Source: Apostichopus japonicus (lineage: Eukaryota; Echinodermata; Holothuroidea; Aspidochirotida; Stichopodidae). From it: DNA of 64,000 nt. The stretch lies in NCBI RefSeq assembly GCF_037975245.1, contig NC_092567.1, positions 19,102,876 to 19,166,875 of the forward strand, read 5' to 3'. Both the position numbers and the translations under genes were made by a program. Within the stretch, counting starts at the first letter, position 1. Each line of letters starts with the position of its first letter. Positions 24,101 through 34,766 of this stretch are shown piece after piece. The notes below the pieces were generated by a model that did no database searches, was not told where the DNA came from, and saw nothing but the letters and a program-made list of their open reading frames with translations.

Positions 24101-26094
24101 TCAGTTAACTGACCATTCAATATTTCTCTTTTAGTATGGCCGGAGCCCCGGTTTACAATGTTTATATGTACCCAGAGGATGCTCCTAAAATTAATACACG
24201 ATAATAATATAACTTAATAGGGACTCAGGTTTGAATTGTACGTGGGAGAGGGGAGGGAAAAACAGATCACTGTTCAGTGCCATTGGAATTGTGCGCATGG
24301 GCGAAAATGATTCGTCTGAAAAATTATTGGGGTCATGACCCACCCCCTCCCGAAGCTCTGCTTAACGTGAATGATCATACGTCACAAACTGTGCTCAACT
24401 ACGGTAACCAGTTGTCCTGTAATATACTTGAAGGCTATATTGTACAGTACCGTACGGTACTGTGCTGTACAGTACTGTATTGCACACTATTGTATTGCAC
24501 ACTACATTATGATATAGTGTACACTATACTATACCAGGTATGCAGCAGGTGAAAATTCCACTCGAGGGATCAAAATCACCGATAGCGTTGACAAAAACGT
24601 GATCCCACGAAATGATTTCATCACCGTCAGTCGACTGCAAACTGTCATGTCTCGCTACTGAGAAGGCAGAGAAATGCCCAATTCCTGTATCATCTGTAAC
24701 TTCTGCGCATGTGCAGTTTCCGTCCTTGCCTCGGTCTCCTTTCTTGCCTGTTCGACCTGATTAAAACAAAGGCATATATAGTAAAATATTAGATAATAAC
24801 TAACTATAAATAATACCAATAAACAATAAAAGCAACGATAGTCCAATTAAATGTAAAAGTGACTAATTTGCATGTTTAGTAAGCTACCTGAATTCTAAAT
24901 TTATTCATATTATTTTTTATATCCACTGGTTATACGAATTAGAACGGGTCAGTAAACAAATAAACCTTACCCGGCAAACCAGTTTTTCCTCTATCTCCAA
25001 CCGGTCCATTTGGACCAGGCTCTGATGGCCCTTCAGTAGTGTCTCCCGGTGGACCAGTGAGGCCTGCAGCACCCGTTAGCCCACGCGTACCTTGTAATCC
25101 AGGTTTCCCTTCTGGACCCGGTCGACCTTATTAAGAAAAGAATGATTATATATCAGATAATATATTTACGTGTCTAGTAGAAGCTTTCTAAAATAGTTCA
25201 AAGGTCAATGTCATATTTTAAGCATTCTTGTCAATTTTGCATTCAATTAGTTCCTGCATATCGTTTTCGATAGTATCATTTGGTACTATTACATTATGTG
25301 CGTTGTGTACTAAAACAAACTCAGAAATTACACTACAGCAATTGATTTGTTGATTTTGATACATACTGACGTTTGTTTCATTCTAACGGTCATTGGCATT
25401 GTCTTGAATTGGATGTTCCACGCCTACCTTAAATAGTTGTAAAACTTACTCAGTATATAGTGTGTTATATTGATGTGATGATGTCTCGAAATGGAAGTAA
25501 ACATGAAAACGCAAGTTTGCAATAGTACTATATCAACTGCTGAACATAACAATGAATTACCCGAAAATTGTGCAAAGTTTGCATCGCCAACAAATAGTAA
25601 ACTCTGACTAACGATTTAGAACCACCACAGTTGGTTACGTTCTGGTCATATTTACCGTTCTCCAAAACTCCCCGTCAGCCCACCCAGACCCCCACCCCCC
25701 CCCCCCCATCACGGATAATCTTGAGTGCGTTAATTACCATACCTTTTGGTCCATCAGGGCCACTTTCCCCACTGTCACCAGGCGCCCCTGTTTCGGTGTA
25801 ATTTTCCCCCGGGTACCCGTCTCGGCCCTGGTGGCCGTCCGTTCCTTTCGGGCCCGGATAACCGATTTCACCGAAATCTCCAGGAGCACCTGGTGGTCCT
25901 GGTATACCGGTGTGTAAAGGAAAGCATTCTTCGCTGCTGCTTTGACTTCCTCCATCCCGGTTGTCAGTGTTACCATCCATTCCAAAGACTACGTCACGAG
26001 TGACGTCAGTAGAAACGAGGTCCGTCATATGAAGAATGCAGAACATGAGACCTACTGGTCGAAAAATCGCTAGAGTACGTATTAAGATTGCCAT
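21113..26094 (-). CDS. Secreted collagen-like protein with C-terminal C1q domain, five exons
   Basis: Minus-strand exons 26094-25743, 25126-24971, 24756-24535, 23937-23863 and 21297-21113 join in phase 1 at every junction, giving 329 codons. The N-terminus ([13 protein letters not shown] then GLMFCILHM) looks like a signal peptide or anchor. It is followed by Gly-X-Y repeats ([19 protein letters not shown] onward) with a few interruptions, a short NCTCAEV linker and a C1q domain. C1q landmarks: [59 protein letters not shown] and FLGYLL before the stop. Family knowledge: such proteins trimerise and act in pattern recognition or extracellular matrix. The start at 26094 has a strong GCCATGG context; an in-frame ATG at 26148 would add 18 residues. 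Exact orthology is unknown. Confidence 0.9.
21678..23618. mobile_element. 1.94-kb hAT element in the last intron of the C1q gene, TSD ACCTTTGG
   Basis: The ends CAGTGGCGGAGAAAC and TCTCCGCCACTG are inverted. The exact 8-base duplication ACCTTTGG flanks it (21670-21677 and 23619-23626). Poly-G/poly-C tracts sit just inside both ends. The roughly 100-bp shared hAT module occurs at 23282-23382 and 23441-23542. Another hAT element (22262-22823) is nested within. No intact transposase frame was seen, so it is non-autonomous. Confidence 0.9.
22262..22823. mobile_element. hAT element nested inside the 1.94-kb element
   Basis: The left end CATGGGCGCAGATC and the right end, whose complement is CATGAGCGCAGATC, are inverted. 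The 8-base flanks CTCCAAAC (22254-22261) and CTCAAAAC (22824-22831) differ at one base. It contains the shared module at 22671-22768. Nesting implies it inserted later than its host. Confidence 0.75.
24444..24463. repeat. 20-bp perfect palindrome in C1q intron 3
   Basis: ACAGTACCGTACGGTACTGT is its own reverse complement. It is followed by further GTACAGTACTGTA-like sequence, about 70 bases downstream (transcript sense) of the donor at 24534. It could form a cruciform; function unknown. Confidence 0.8.
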
Positions 26095-26851
26095 GGCGCT
26101 TGACTCACCGTCTTCAAGGCAATCGGTAAATATATCACTTTCTTTCAAGTGATCCTTGTTTTCAAGCTAACGAAAGCCTTATACGATGGATAATTAATAT
26201 TCCAGGATTTTGAGAATAGGCCTAATACACCAGCGAATGTTCCAATGGTTTCCAAATGTATCACAGGACCACATTCAATAAAGCAGTAGAAATCTACATC
26301 ACTCGGTCTCACAAATCACAGCGGATAAGTTCCCCGAAATCACTCCAAAAGTTATTTTAAAGATTAAAACTCCGATATGTATATGCATGTATATTCATCC
26401 TCCATCGAATACCATATTAGAAGTGAATATATTAATAAAACTGTTGGCAACTTTATGTGGCCTCTTTCCAACTAATTCCACAGTACATTTTGAAGTGTAT
26501 ATGTATTGCTGTATGTTTGCTTTGGTATAACGTACGGATAAATAATAATATATATTGCCATGAGTAATGATATATAGACTAGCAGTGAACGAATCATAAC
26601 AGTCTGTATTTGCACAGTAGTGAGATACCGTCGAAAAGACTTCCTGCATTACAGAGCCTGCATGGATTAGGAGACAATAGAGTATTAACATCATCTAGGA
26701 ACCTATCCGGTTATGCCTATAGATCTGATTTTACGGTCGGTGGAAAAGGTCATTACAATAATATTTTCGCAATGACTGTTAGTGGATATAAATATCTTCC
26801 ATAAAACAAAGTTAGTTTGGAATTCGGTCTGTACAAATGGGGAATGGAGGG

Positions 26852-27943
26852 CAGTGGCGGCGGAACCGGGGGGGGGCTTGGGGGGGCTCAGCCCCCCCAA
26901 TGAAAAAGTTGAGGGGGCAAATGCATGATAAGCCCCCCCCAATATTTACCAAGGCTCCGAAACGTGCATCTGCCCATTTTTCAATGCATACTTGTCGATC
27001 TGTCCGATGCACACGTATAATATATAGGTGTAATAATTTTAGTAATTGCTGGGGGACCCTCGGCCCGTCCCCTGGCTATAGACCACATTGTCACCCCAAC
27101 CGCGTCTTCACGCCCCGTGAAAAGTGGAAGCAGTGAGGGTGAGTACCGGTAAGCGTAACACAACTTCGTCTTAGGCCAATGACTTGCCTCATTTCAGCCA
27201 GTTCTCCAACATCCCCTTACTTAGTGGCGGAGCGTCCATATATACAGTCAGGGGGCGGATGCCCCCCCCCCCCCCTGACGGACTCAAATGGACTGCTGGC
27301 GCCCTTTTCAGCTTTTCACTACTTTTTACTTATTCGCGATTTTTGACTATTTTATTGCGCACTCATATACCTATTGACATTTGTCATATTCTGTTGGTGT
27401 AATTTTCCGACAAAATGGCGACGACACCTATTTATTCTCCGTTTATCTGCAAATTAGCAAGGCCCGGAAAGGGTCATTTCCTGCAATCTAGGGAGTATCT
27501 TTACTCAAAAAATTTCTGTACGCTCCGTGCCAACCTGTGGTGGCGCTCCGCTTAGATAGTGTCCAAAGCGCCCCTACAGACCATTCTTGCCCCCCCCCGA
27601 CCAATACCCCTAGCTCCGCCACTGTCCTTACTACACTCAAAAACGTCTTTGCGAGTACACTACGAGTAATAGCTACTCTCTTAAAACACCATCGAATATA
27701 CAAATTACAATGTTTTTACAGACTTTTACGTGCAATCTGAGAATTTGCAGGCTTGAGACCCATATTTTAGGGCTAGGTATTCGCAGCATAGAGCACTCGG
27801 GAAGTGCCGTTTCCGGGCATCTGGGGGTTTGAAAAACCCCAAAATTTTCTTGTACGCTCCGCGCCAACCGCTGGTGGCGCTCCGCTTAGATAGTCTCCAC
27901 ACATTAGCCCCCCCCCAATAATTTTTCCGCTCCACCGCGCCTG
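26852..27943. mobile_element. hAT element with nested insertion, TSD ATGGAGGG
   Basis: The left end CAGTGGCGGCGGAACC and the right end (complement CAGGCGCGGTGGAGCG) are inverted. The exact 8-base duplication ATGGAGGG flanks it (26844-26851 and 27944-27951). A second hAT element (27222-27624) lies inside. The shared module is at 27791-27894. There is no transposase frame. Confidence 0.83.
27222..27624. mobile_element. hAT element nested inside 26852-27943
   Basis: The left end TAGTGGCGGAGCG (first base apparently changed from C) and right end GCTCCGCCACTG are inverted. Flanks CCCTTACT (27214-27221) and TCCTTACT (27625-27632) match at seven of eight bases. The shared module is at 27459-27560 and there is a poly-C tract near 27.26 kb. 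Confidence 0.78.
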
Positions 27944-28011
27944 ATGGAGGGGCTTGGGGGGGGGGCAAGTGACCGGGCGAAGAAAAAAGAGGTACGTTTA
28001 GGATCCCATTC

Positions 28012-29427
28012 ATAGTTAGGGACCGGACGGACTGTTCACCCGTAACTCGAAAATCTGTTAACGACAGTTAGATTTTCCGAATAGTGATTTGTTTTTAATT
28101 CAGACATGGTTCAACAGGTGAAAGGGGTCAGCGGGGTCTCTTGCTTCCCTTCTTTTCGTCTGTAGTCATAATAAAGATAATGAGAATGATAAGGGGTTGG
28201 AGAAGAGGGGAGGGGAGGGGGAGGGGAGCGAGAGGAGAGGGGAGGGGAGTTTGAGGGGGAGGGGAGTTTGAGGGGAGTGGAGGAGATCATGAGATGAAAC
28301 ACAGAAGGTATATGTTTATTTGTCTACGGAAGTAACAAAGCGTCTATATTTGGATCTGCGATGTTTTCATTTGTAAGCTATTTCATATTTCATACATTAA
28401 ATGAATCTGCTATTACAACATATAACTGAATCATCACAAAACTTCCTCTGACGAAAACGTAGTCCTATCATGGGCCAAAAAACATGTACTTACAGTTACA
28501 ATAATGGCACTGTGTCAAGTTCTTACTTGCTTCCTACATGCCGAGCTCCATAGCGATAATACACGGCAGTATGCAATGTTGTGGTCACAGATGGGGTTAT
28601 ATGGGTGGCTATAACTATATACATGTCACCTCTCATGAAATAAGTTTGCTTTTAGTTGATGCTTTGTGGAAACCTTGTAATATGATGCTAATACTGTTGT
28701 TTTAGAAATTATTGTCGAATGATGGTATAATGCTATATGTTAAAAAAAATCATCAAGTATTGGCTCCAAATATTCTAGAAATTCAAATAGGCACTACAAT
28801 AGTCGTTCATGCTGCAATTTCACTGTCTCTGAAAGTTTTTTTTTTTTACTCACTGAGATATTTACTTGTCTCATGTAACACACCTTGATGTCAAACATGA
28901 TTTAGTCATGATTCAGAATCACCAGAAAAATATTTCCCCCCAAAATGGGAGCAATATTTAAAATATTCTACATATTTTAAGCCAATATTGATGAAGTTGA
29001 ATTGGTCTTATATTCGTCAAGGGTATCGCACGGTATAATTCTCTGTACCCTTATATAATAGAAAAGCCACTCATTATCACTTATATGCAAACTGAAAAGG
29101 AATCCTACAGCTACTTTTATAAGCCGTTTCATGCAAAACGAAGAGTAGAGTGCAAAACTGAAAAGCGGTTACCTTTTTTGGAGGCACTGTGACACCACAC
29201 ATGCAGTAAATAGCCTCCATTTGACATAATTTGTGAACTTTGATATCTCACAAATGAACAATTCTTCAAATTTCTAGACCAGATCATTCATTGCCAGCAT
29301 CGCTGCCACAAAGCTTGTATATGCTTCTCTTATATATAACCCAGGTCCCACCGACACGACCCTTCGCTCAAAGTAATATAATATAGTATTTAATAATTTA
29401 GGACATAGCCCTATATCACAATTAAAA
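28012..29427. other. Intergenic region with purine-rich tract; no gene
   Basis: Mostly AT-rich non-coding sequence downstream of the 1130-residue gene. A G-rich tract of AGGGGAGGGG-like repeats at about 28197-28290 could form G-quadruplex structures. A minus-strand ATTAAA at 29389-29394 is a possible poly(A) signal for the large gene. Confidence 0.4.
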
Positions 29428-32400
29428 TTATGTCGGAGCATTAGAAGGACTTAAGATCTGTTGTGCTTCAAAGAGTTGTTTCTGAGCATTGTAAAGAAGT
29501 TCCTCTGGCGTCATTTTCCTTCCAGGTCCAACCTGGATAGACGGAAGATAAGAGGGCTCCCTCTTTGATGGCGCTACAACCTGAAGTTCACCTGACGCCT
29601 CTCGAGAAGATATAGGGGAAACATGAATACTATTGGATGTTTTCAAATTTTGCAAACTTTTCTCAGTAAAACCTTGTTTCACAAATAAGTCTAATCCATT
29701 CGTTTCTCCCTTTTGGGTCAACAACTCTTTTTCCATCTCCTCCTTTTCACTCTTTTCTATTTCACCATTCTCTCTGTTACCCCTAACCCCTTTATTTTGT
29801 TTCGCCGGTTTGCTAAAAGCTTGTAATAAGTTATTTACAGCATCGTCAAGTTTATGGTTCTTCTTAGCCGTTTTCTTTTTCTCTTGCACCACGTTTCTTT
29901 CAACTCCAGATTCATTTAAAACGTCACCCCTCTTGTTATCTTCCCCGTTCTTATTTTTCGCACCTCTCTTACTAGCCGCTTCAGCATTTAAAGTTGCCAA
30001 CATTTTAGCAAATTCGTCATCTTTTGGCTTGTCTTCTGTCTCTTTCAAAAAGCTCTCTAAATCCATATCTGGTACATCATTTTTCAAAGAATTTTTAAGA
30101 ATTTCCTCTCTTTCTTGTGTCAATTTCTTTTCAAGTTCCTCATCATTTACTTCTGGTGTCTTTGCTAATTGTACTTCCTCCCCAGTTTCAATCAAACTGA
30201 GCAATCCCTGCATTTTCTTTTCAAATTGCTTCTTTTCTTGTTCCTTTTCTTCTTCCTTTTTCGCTTCTATCTTTTGCTCCTCATCGATTACTCTTTTCTT
30301 TTCTGCTTTCTCTTGTTGATACAACATATCTCTTCTTCTTCCTCTCCTCAGTTTCCTCTTTTCTGATTTATAAAAATCGTCATCAGAATCACTCCGCTCG
30401 AACCATTCATCCGTTAAATCTTTTTCTTGGGCTTCCTTCTCCCCTTCTTCAATCTTCCTCCGGACTCTTTCTTGCACTTCCGCAGCAGGATATTTTTGAG
30501 CAAAGTTCGCCAGAGCACCCCCACTTAATCTATTACTACTCGACTTATCCCTAGTCTTCTTCTTTGAGACAATCACTGTATCATTGATAGATGGAGCAGG
30601 TTTCTCCCTCGTTTGGCTATAGAAAAACTGTGGCTGTGGCGGTTGCATCTGGTAACCATATCCAGGTGGGTACGTACCAGGCGGGAATGGATTCATCGCA
30701 CCTGGTACCATCTGCGGTATCATCTGCGGGTAGAACCCTTGCTGTGGATAATATGGGGACATATAAGGATTAACCATAGGATTAAGCATAGGGTTAATCA
30801 TCATTGGGTTCATCATTGGGTTCATAACTGGCATACCCATTGGCATTTGCAGGGGGATCTGCTGAGCTCCTTGGGGAGAATTTTCACTGGTTTCGTCAGA
30901 AGGACCTTCGCCAGATAAAGCTTTTATTAGAGTTGATTGAAATGATGCATCATTCGGAGTGGTGTTTATAATAATCACCGGTCTGTTCCCCATTATTCCT
31001 TCTCCCTTTTGAGATGTCCCCTCAGTAGTTGATTCCTCCTTGGGATCTTGGTTTTTATCTCCCCCCTCGGCAGTATCTTCCGCAACTTTTTCGTTTACTT
31101 GAGATGATTCGGATGTCCCCTTGTTCAGTTCCGTTGTCTGTTCTGTATCATTGTTAGGAGTTTCAGTAAGATCTCTTTGAAGAGCAGCTTCCTTTACCTC
31201 TGTTTTTAAAGTTGTTGAATTCTTTGATCCAAATAAAGTGGTCTTAAGTTTATTCCAACCTAAACCGTCTTTCTCCTCTTTGACATCTGTTTTAGGTATC
31301 GGTATGACTTCATCCTTTGGAGCTTCTTCGACTTTTGAAGTTTCATCAAATACGAATGGACTACAAGCAACTGAGTGTTTAGATATAACACTCGGGGCTC
31401 GATCTACAGTTTGAAGATTTGCTCTTGAGCGACCGAGTAAACTTACTCTAGATTGAGATACGGTCTTCATGGAAATAGCATCGTCCGTATTACTTTTTCT
31501 TCTTAAAAATCCAAATAAACCTTTATTCTCCTTCTTTTCCTCTTCTTTCTCGTTTTGTATCTCTGTTTCTGGTTCTGGTTCGACTTCTTCGTTTTCTGTT
31601 TTATCGGCGGCTTGCTCATCTTGAATCGGCTCTTCCTCCGTGGTTGGTATGTCTTCTGCAACCTTATCCTCCTCTGCTACTACTTCGTTATCTTTTCCAT
31701 TCTCCTCTCCTTCGTCGTCGACTTTGCCTTCATCCTCTTCCGATTTTTCATCTTCTTTCTTTTCTTCCTCCTTCTCTTCATCAGCTTTTTTATCTTCCTC
31801 TTCCTCTTCCGCCTTTTTCCTTTCTTCTACTTTCTTGAAGAGTTTTTTAGAGAAAAGACCGACTTTTCCAAAAACAGACAGTCTCCTAGGAAGTGAGTCA
31901 GGAGGCTTTTTAGCGGCTCCTTCATCTTGTTTCTCTTCGTCATTTTTCTCTTCTGTCTGTTTTTGTTTCTCCTTCACTTGATCGACTTCAGGGGGTTCCT
32001 CTTTTGGGACTTCACGTAGTTCTTCTTTGGGGATTTCCTGTGGCTCCTCTTTCGGTTTCTCATTAGGTACATCTGCAATTGGTGATTCCTCTATAACTTT
32101 CTTGTCTTCTTCATCAATCTCCTCTGTATCCTCTTTGCTTATTTCTCTCTCCTCTTTTGCTTCCTTTGCAGCAGTAACCGGTCGCTGAGATTGATGTGTT
32201 GCTGGACGAAGTGATTTCGATGTTTCTGGGCGGTCTGACTTAACGGTCGGTGGCCTATTAGAAATTCTAGAAGGTTCTCTCTTACTCTGATTGGTCAAAG
32301 GTCTTTTGGACTGCGATGAGATTGACCGTTTAGACTGTGACGTAATAGGTCTAGTTGACTGGTTTGTAGGAGGGCGTAAAGTTTGTTTTGTGGTTGGTCT

Positions 32401-32820
32401 TTTTCCATTATTCAATACACTTTTTCGATTTGCATCGTCAGTTTCATTAGCTTCAGGAATTTCATCTAAGGCACCAACTTTTCGCACTGATCTCCTACCT
32501 GTCCCAAGTGAGGAACGCCTAGGTCCTCCTCTGCCTCTCCCACGCCCTCTTCCTCTTCCCGTGGGTTTCAATCCCTTCTTCTCTGCTTTTCGTTTCTCTT
32601 CCCATATCTTAGCTCTCCTCAGTGACTCCTCTCTTCTCTCCCTCTCTTTCTTCCATTCTTCATCTTCTTCTTCTTCTTGTTTGGGAGTCGGAGCTTTCTC
32701 ATCAGTTTGTTGTTCTCCACCTTCTTTATTGTCTGGGTTGGGTTTTTTCTTTTTCTTTTTCTTTGGAGGCGCGACGAATTTGAAGTGCTGGATTTGTGAT
32801 GGAGGAGGATCTTTCGCCAT
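29428..32820 (-). CDS. Large charge-rich, probably disordered protein, single coding exon, 1130 residues
   Basis: One uninterrupted reading frame. The ATG at 32820 is set by an in-frame TGA upstream, and a splice acceptor (32867-32866) places the 5' UTR across an intron. I do not recognise the family. Visible features: a lysine run (residues 20-26), an RG box of repeated Arg-Gly (89-98), degenerate octapeptide-like repeats on RP-TNQS-K (141-216), long Glu/Lys-rich stretches (215-430), short hydrophobic-basic islands VGLFSKKLFKK (320-330) and GLFGFLRRKS (434-443), a Met/Pro/Tyr/Gln-rich segment (657-735), a basic patch KRKLRRGRRR (821-830) leading into a predicted charged helix (831-880), and a compact C-terminus MTPEELLYNAQKQLFEAQ. 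There is no signal peptide or membrane segment. The mix suggests an intracellular scaffold or RNA- or cytoskeleton-associated protein, but function is unknown. Confidence 0.85.
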   Translation of the reverse strand: MAKDPPPSQIQHFKFVAPPKKKKKKKPNPDNKEGGEQQTDEKAPTPKQEEEEDEEWKKERERREESLRRAKIWEEKRKAEKKGLKPTGRGRGRGRGRGGPRRSSLGTGRRSVRKVGALDEIPEANETDDANRKSVLNNGKRPTTKQTLRPPTNQSTRPITSQSKRSISSQSKRPLTNQSKREPSRISNRPPTVKSDRPETSKSLRPATHQSQRPVTAAKEAKEEREISKEDTEEIDEEDKKVIEESPIADVPNEKPKEEPQEIPKEELREVPKEEPPEVDQVKEKQKQTEEKNDEEKQDEGAAKKPPDSLPRRLSVFGKVGLFSKKLFKKVEERKKAEEEEEDKKADEEKEEEKKEDEKSEEDEGKVDDEGEENGKDNEVVAEEDKVAEDIPTTEEEPIQDEQAADKTENEEVEPEPETEIQNEKEEEKKENKGLFGFLRRKSNTDDAISMKTVSQSRVSLLGRSRANLQTVDRAPSVISKHSVACSPFVFDETSKVEEAPKDEVIPIPKTDVKEEKDGLGWNKLKTTLFGSKNSTTLKTEVKEAALQRDLTETPNNDTEQTTELNKGTSESSQVNEKVAEDTAEGGDKNQDPKEESTTEGTSQKGEGIMGNRPVIIINTTPNDASFQSTLIKALSGEGPSDETSENSPQGAQQIPLQMPMGMPVMNPMMNPMMINPMLNPMVNPYMSPYYPQQGFYPQMIPQMVPGAMNPFPPGTYPPGYGYQMQPPQPQFFYSQTREKPAPSINDTVIVSKKKTRDKSSSNRLSGGALANFAQKYPAAEVQERVRRKIEEGEKEAQEKDLTDEWFERSDSDDDFYKSEKRKLRRGRRRDMLYQQEKAEKKRVIDEEQKIEAKKEEEKEQEKKQFEKKMQGLLSLIETGEEVQLAKTPEVNDEELEKKLTQEREEILKNSLKNDVPDMDLESFLKETEDKPKDDEFAKMLATLNAEAASKRGAKNKNGEDNKRGDVLNESGVERNVVQEKKKTAKKNHKLDDAVNNLLQAFSKPAKQNKGVRGNRENGEIEKSEKEEMEKELLTQKGETNGLDLFVKQGFTEKSLQNLKTSNSIHVSPISSREASGELQVVAPSKREPSYLPSIQVGPGRKMTPEELLYNAQKQLFEAQQILSPSNAPT

Positions 32821-32865
32821 CGTCGGCTCAAAGTGAATTCACTGATTTGAAACATCGAGACATTT
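32821..32865 (-). promoter_or_regulatory. Spliced 5' UTR with upstream ORF of the 1130-residue gene
   Basis: Reading on the minus strand, an acceptor TATTTTACAG precedes position 32865. The 45-base leader contains an ATG that opens an 11-codon reading frame (MSRCFKSVNSL) ending in TGA before the main ATG. This upstream ORF could dampen translation. The upstream non-coding exon was not found. Confidence 0.45.
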
Positions 32866-32949
32866 CTGTAAAATATAAAGAACAGTAAATTAATTATTCA
32901 AATCATTGGATAAAACAAAAGCAAATTCAATATAAGAGATACCCATGTT

Positions 32950-33360
32950 CATAGGCGTAGGAGCCCAATTTGATTTTTTTGGGTGGGGGGGGGGGGGGCT
33001 GTAACGACCTGCCCGAAAAATATAACCATCATTTTTTGCGCGATCCGCGCGCGTTCAACATGTTATTGTACATATCATATAGGCATGCAACGGTTATTAC
33101 ATCGCATGCCAATTACATACAATCATTTACCGTGTTATTACCCTTCCATATTGGTTATCATGTTTGGGGAAGTCGTTACAATAATAATGATCATAATAAT
33201 AACAGGTTAACCATTGAAAAACACATTGCAATTTATATTCTTTCAGTAGGTGCCCGAAAAATTCTCAGCATATTGCCCGAATTTTCACAAAAAAATATTT
33301 GGTTAGGAGGGGTTGCAGCCCCCAGCCCCCTCCCCTCCCCCCCCGCCTCCTACGAAAATG
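32950..33360. mobile_element. Decayed hAT element just upstream of the 1130-residue gene
   Basis: The left end CATAGGCGTAGGAGCC and right end (complement CATTTTCGTAGGAGGC) are inverted. Flanks CCCATGTT (32942-32949) and CTCATGTG (33361-33368) agree at six of eight bases, suggesting an old 8-base duplication. It carries G- and C-tracts like its relatives. It lies in the likely 5' intron of the large gene. Confidence 0.55.
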
Positions 33361-34766
33361 CTCATGTGTACTATTTACCAAGAAATACAGCTCTCTCGAG
33401 GCTATTGTCTTTCGTTTCTTTGTGTTTCAATTGGCTGGTTTTTCTTTTTGGAAACACGGAGCCACAAATCCACAATCCTCTTTGGTTTGTTGTGATTTAT
33501 CTATATGTGGACAATGATGCTTCTAGAATCGAAATCATTCCACAATGTTTCATTTATTAATTACATAAAAGTAACCCAGGCTGCAGTACCTTATTATCTC
33601 AACAACAGAACAAAGCTGCGAAGCTGTCAGTTTGGTAAATTAGCTTCGTTTCACCGAATAAACTCTTTAATTACTACATATTTAATAACTCTAAGACTTA
33701 TTCCTTTATTGTTGAACCTACAACAACTACTCCAGAATTAGCAGATCGAATTTATTGAGTTATTGAAAATAGCAGATTTACAAGGAAAGGAATGGCGTGG
33801 GAAGGGTCAATTTGTTCGTATAGTCAATTTGTTCGTATCGTTAATCGTCGATACAGAAATGTTTGTGCCACACACTATCCCCGAACACAGAACACTTAGC
33901 CTGATCATTTTACTTTCGTGGTAAATTATTTTAACGTCACCCACGATGGTAATAGAGCTCCTTCTTCAGAGAAGGAGGGTGCGACAAATAGGGTCATTGA
34001 AGCCGACTACCATATTTAAGCCTAGCACGGGTTGAAAAGGGGGATACCCTCACACACCCTGGATACGCGTCTGTTTATTGTTAACTTAATTATTATAGCA
34101 CAACTTTCGGTAGTAATTTCGGTGCTTATACCAGTATGTACCTCCACCTCCAGCTTCCACCCCCGCCCCCAGCCTCCCTCTTTAGTGTATAAGCCACTGT
34201 ATGATACATTGTGGTCCACATGTAGAGTATTCGAATCAATTAGGAAGTTTTTTTGCTGCTCCCCGTTCCTACTGTGGAAGAAGAGATGTGTTTGTAATAC
34301 ACTTTACGTAGTACAAGAAATTCTTACATCATGAACCACATGATTATCATGAATCTTTGTCATGGAATCTCCCCATGCCGCAATCTTGCCCTTCTCTCAA
34401 ATCTTCCCGTAAACCCACCATCGCCCATTATAATTTGCCTTCTTTGTCAATTAAATATAGGCCATTTAGCTTTTACTTAGCTAATGCGTTACGAAAGTTC
34501 ATATAGTCTCAAGTAACTCTTTGCTCATATTCAAAGGTCAATCGCTGTAAGTATTGACGCGGTCTATTACGTCATAAACCATCTAAATATTCTATAAGAA
34601 CCAAAAAATGTCGTTTACCTCTATTTTTTTCTTTTCCTTACTTAGTTCAGGGAACTATCTTTGTTGTGTTCTTTACTTGTAATAGGTGCATCTTACACCC
34701 CAAACACGTAGGTCTATCGTACGTTTAAGCCAACATTCATAACTTAGTGACAAAAGAAGTACATAC

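Noticed and set aside
26812-27163. Overlapping 60-100-codon frames on both strands with poly-Pro/poly-Gly
   Set aside because: They arise from G/C tracts within hAT elements.
29633-32836. Several plus-strand open frames rich in Ser/Phe/Leu
   Set aside because: Antisense shadows of the 1130-residue minus-strand frame, caused by its Glu/Lys-rich codons.
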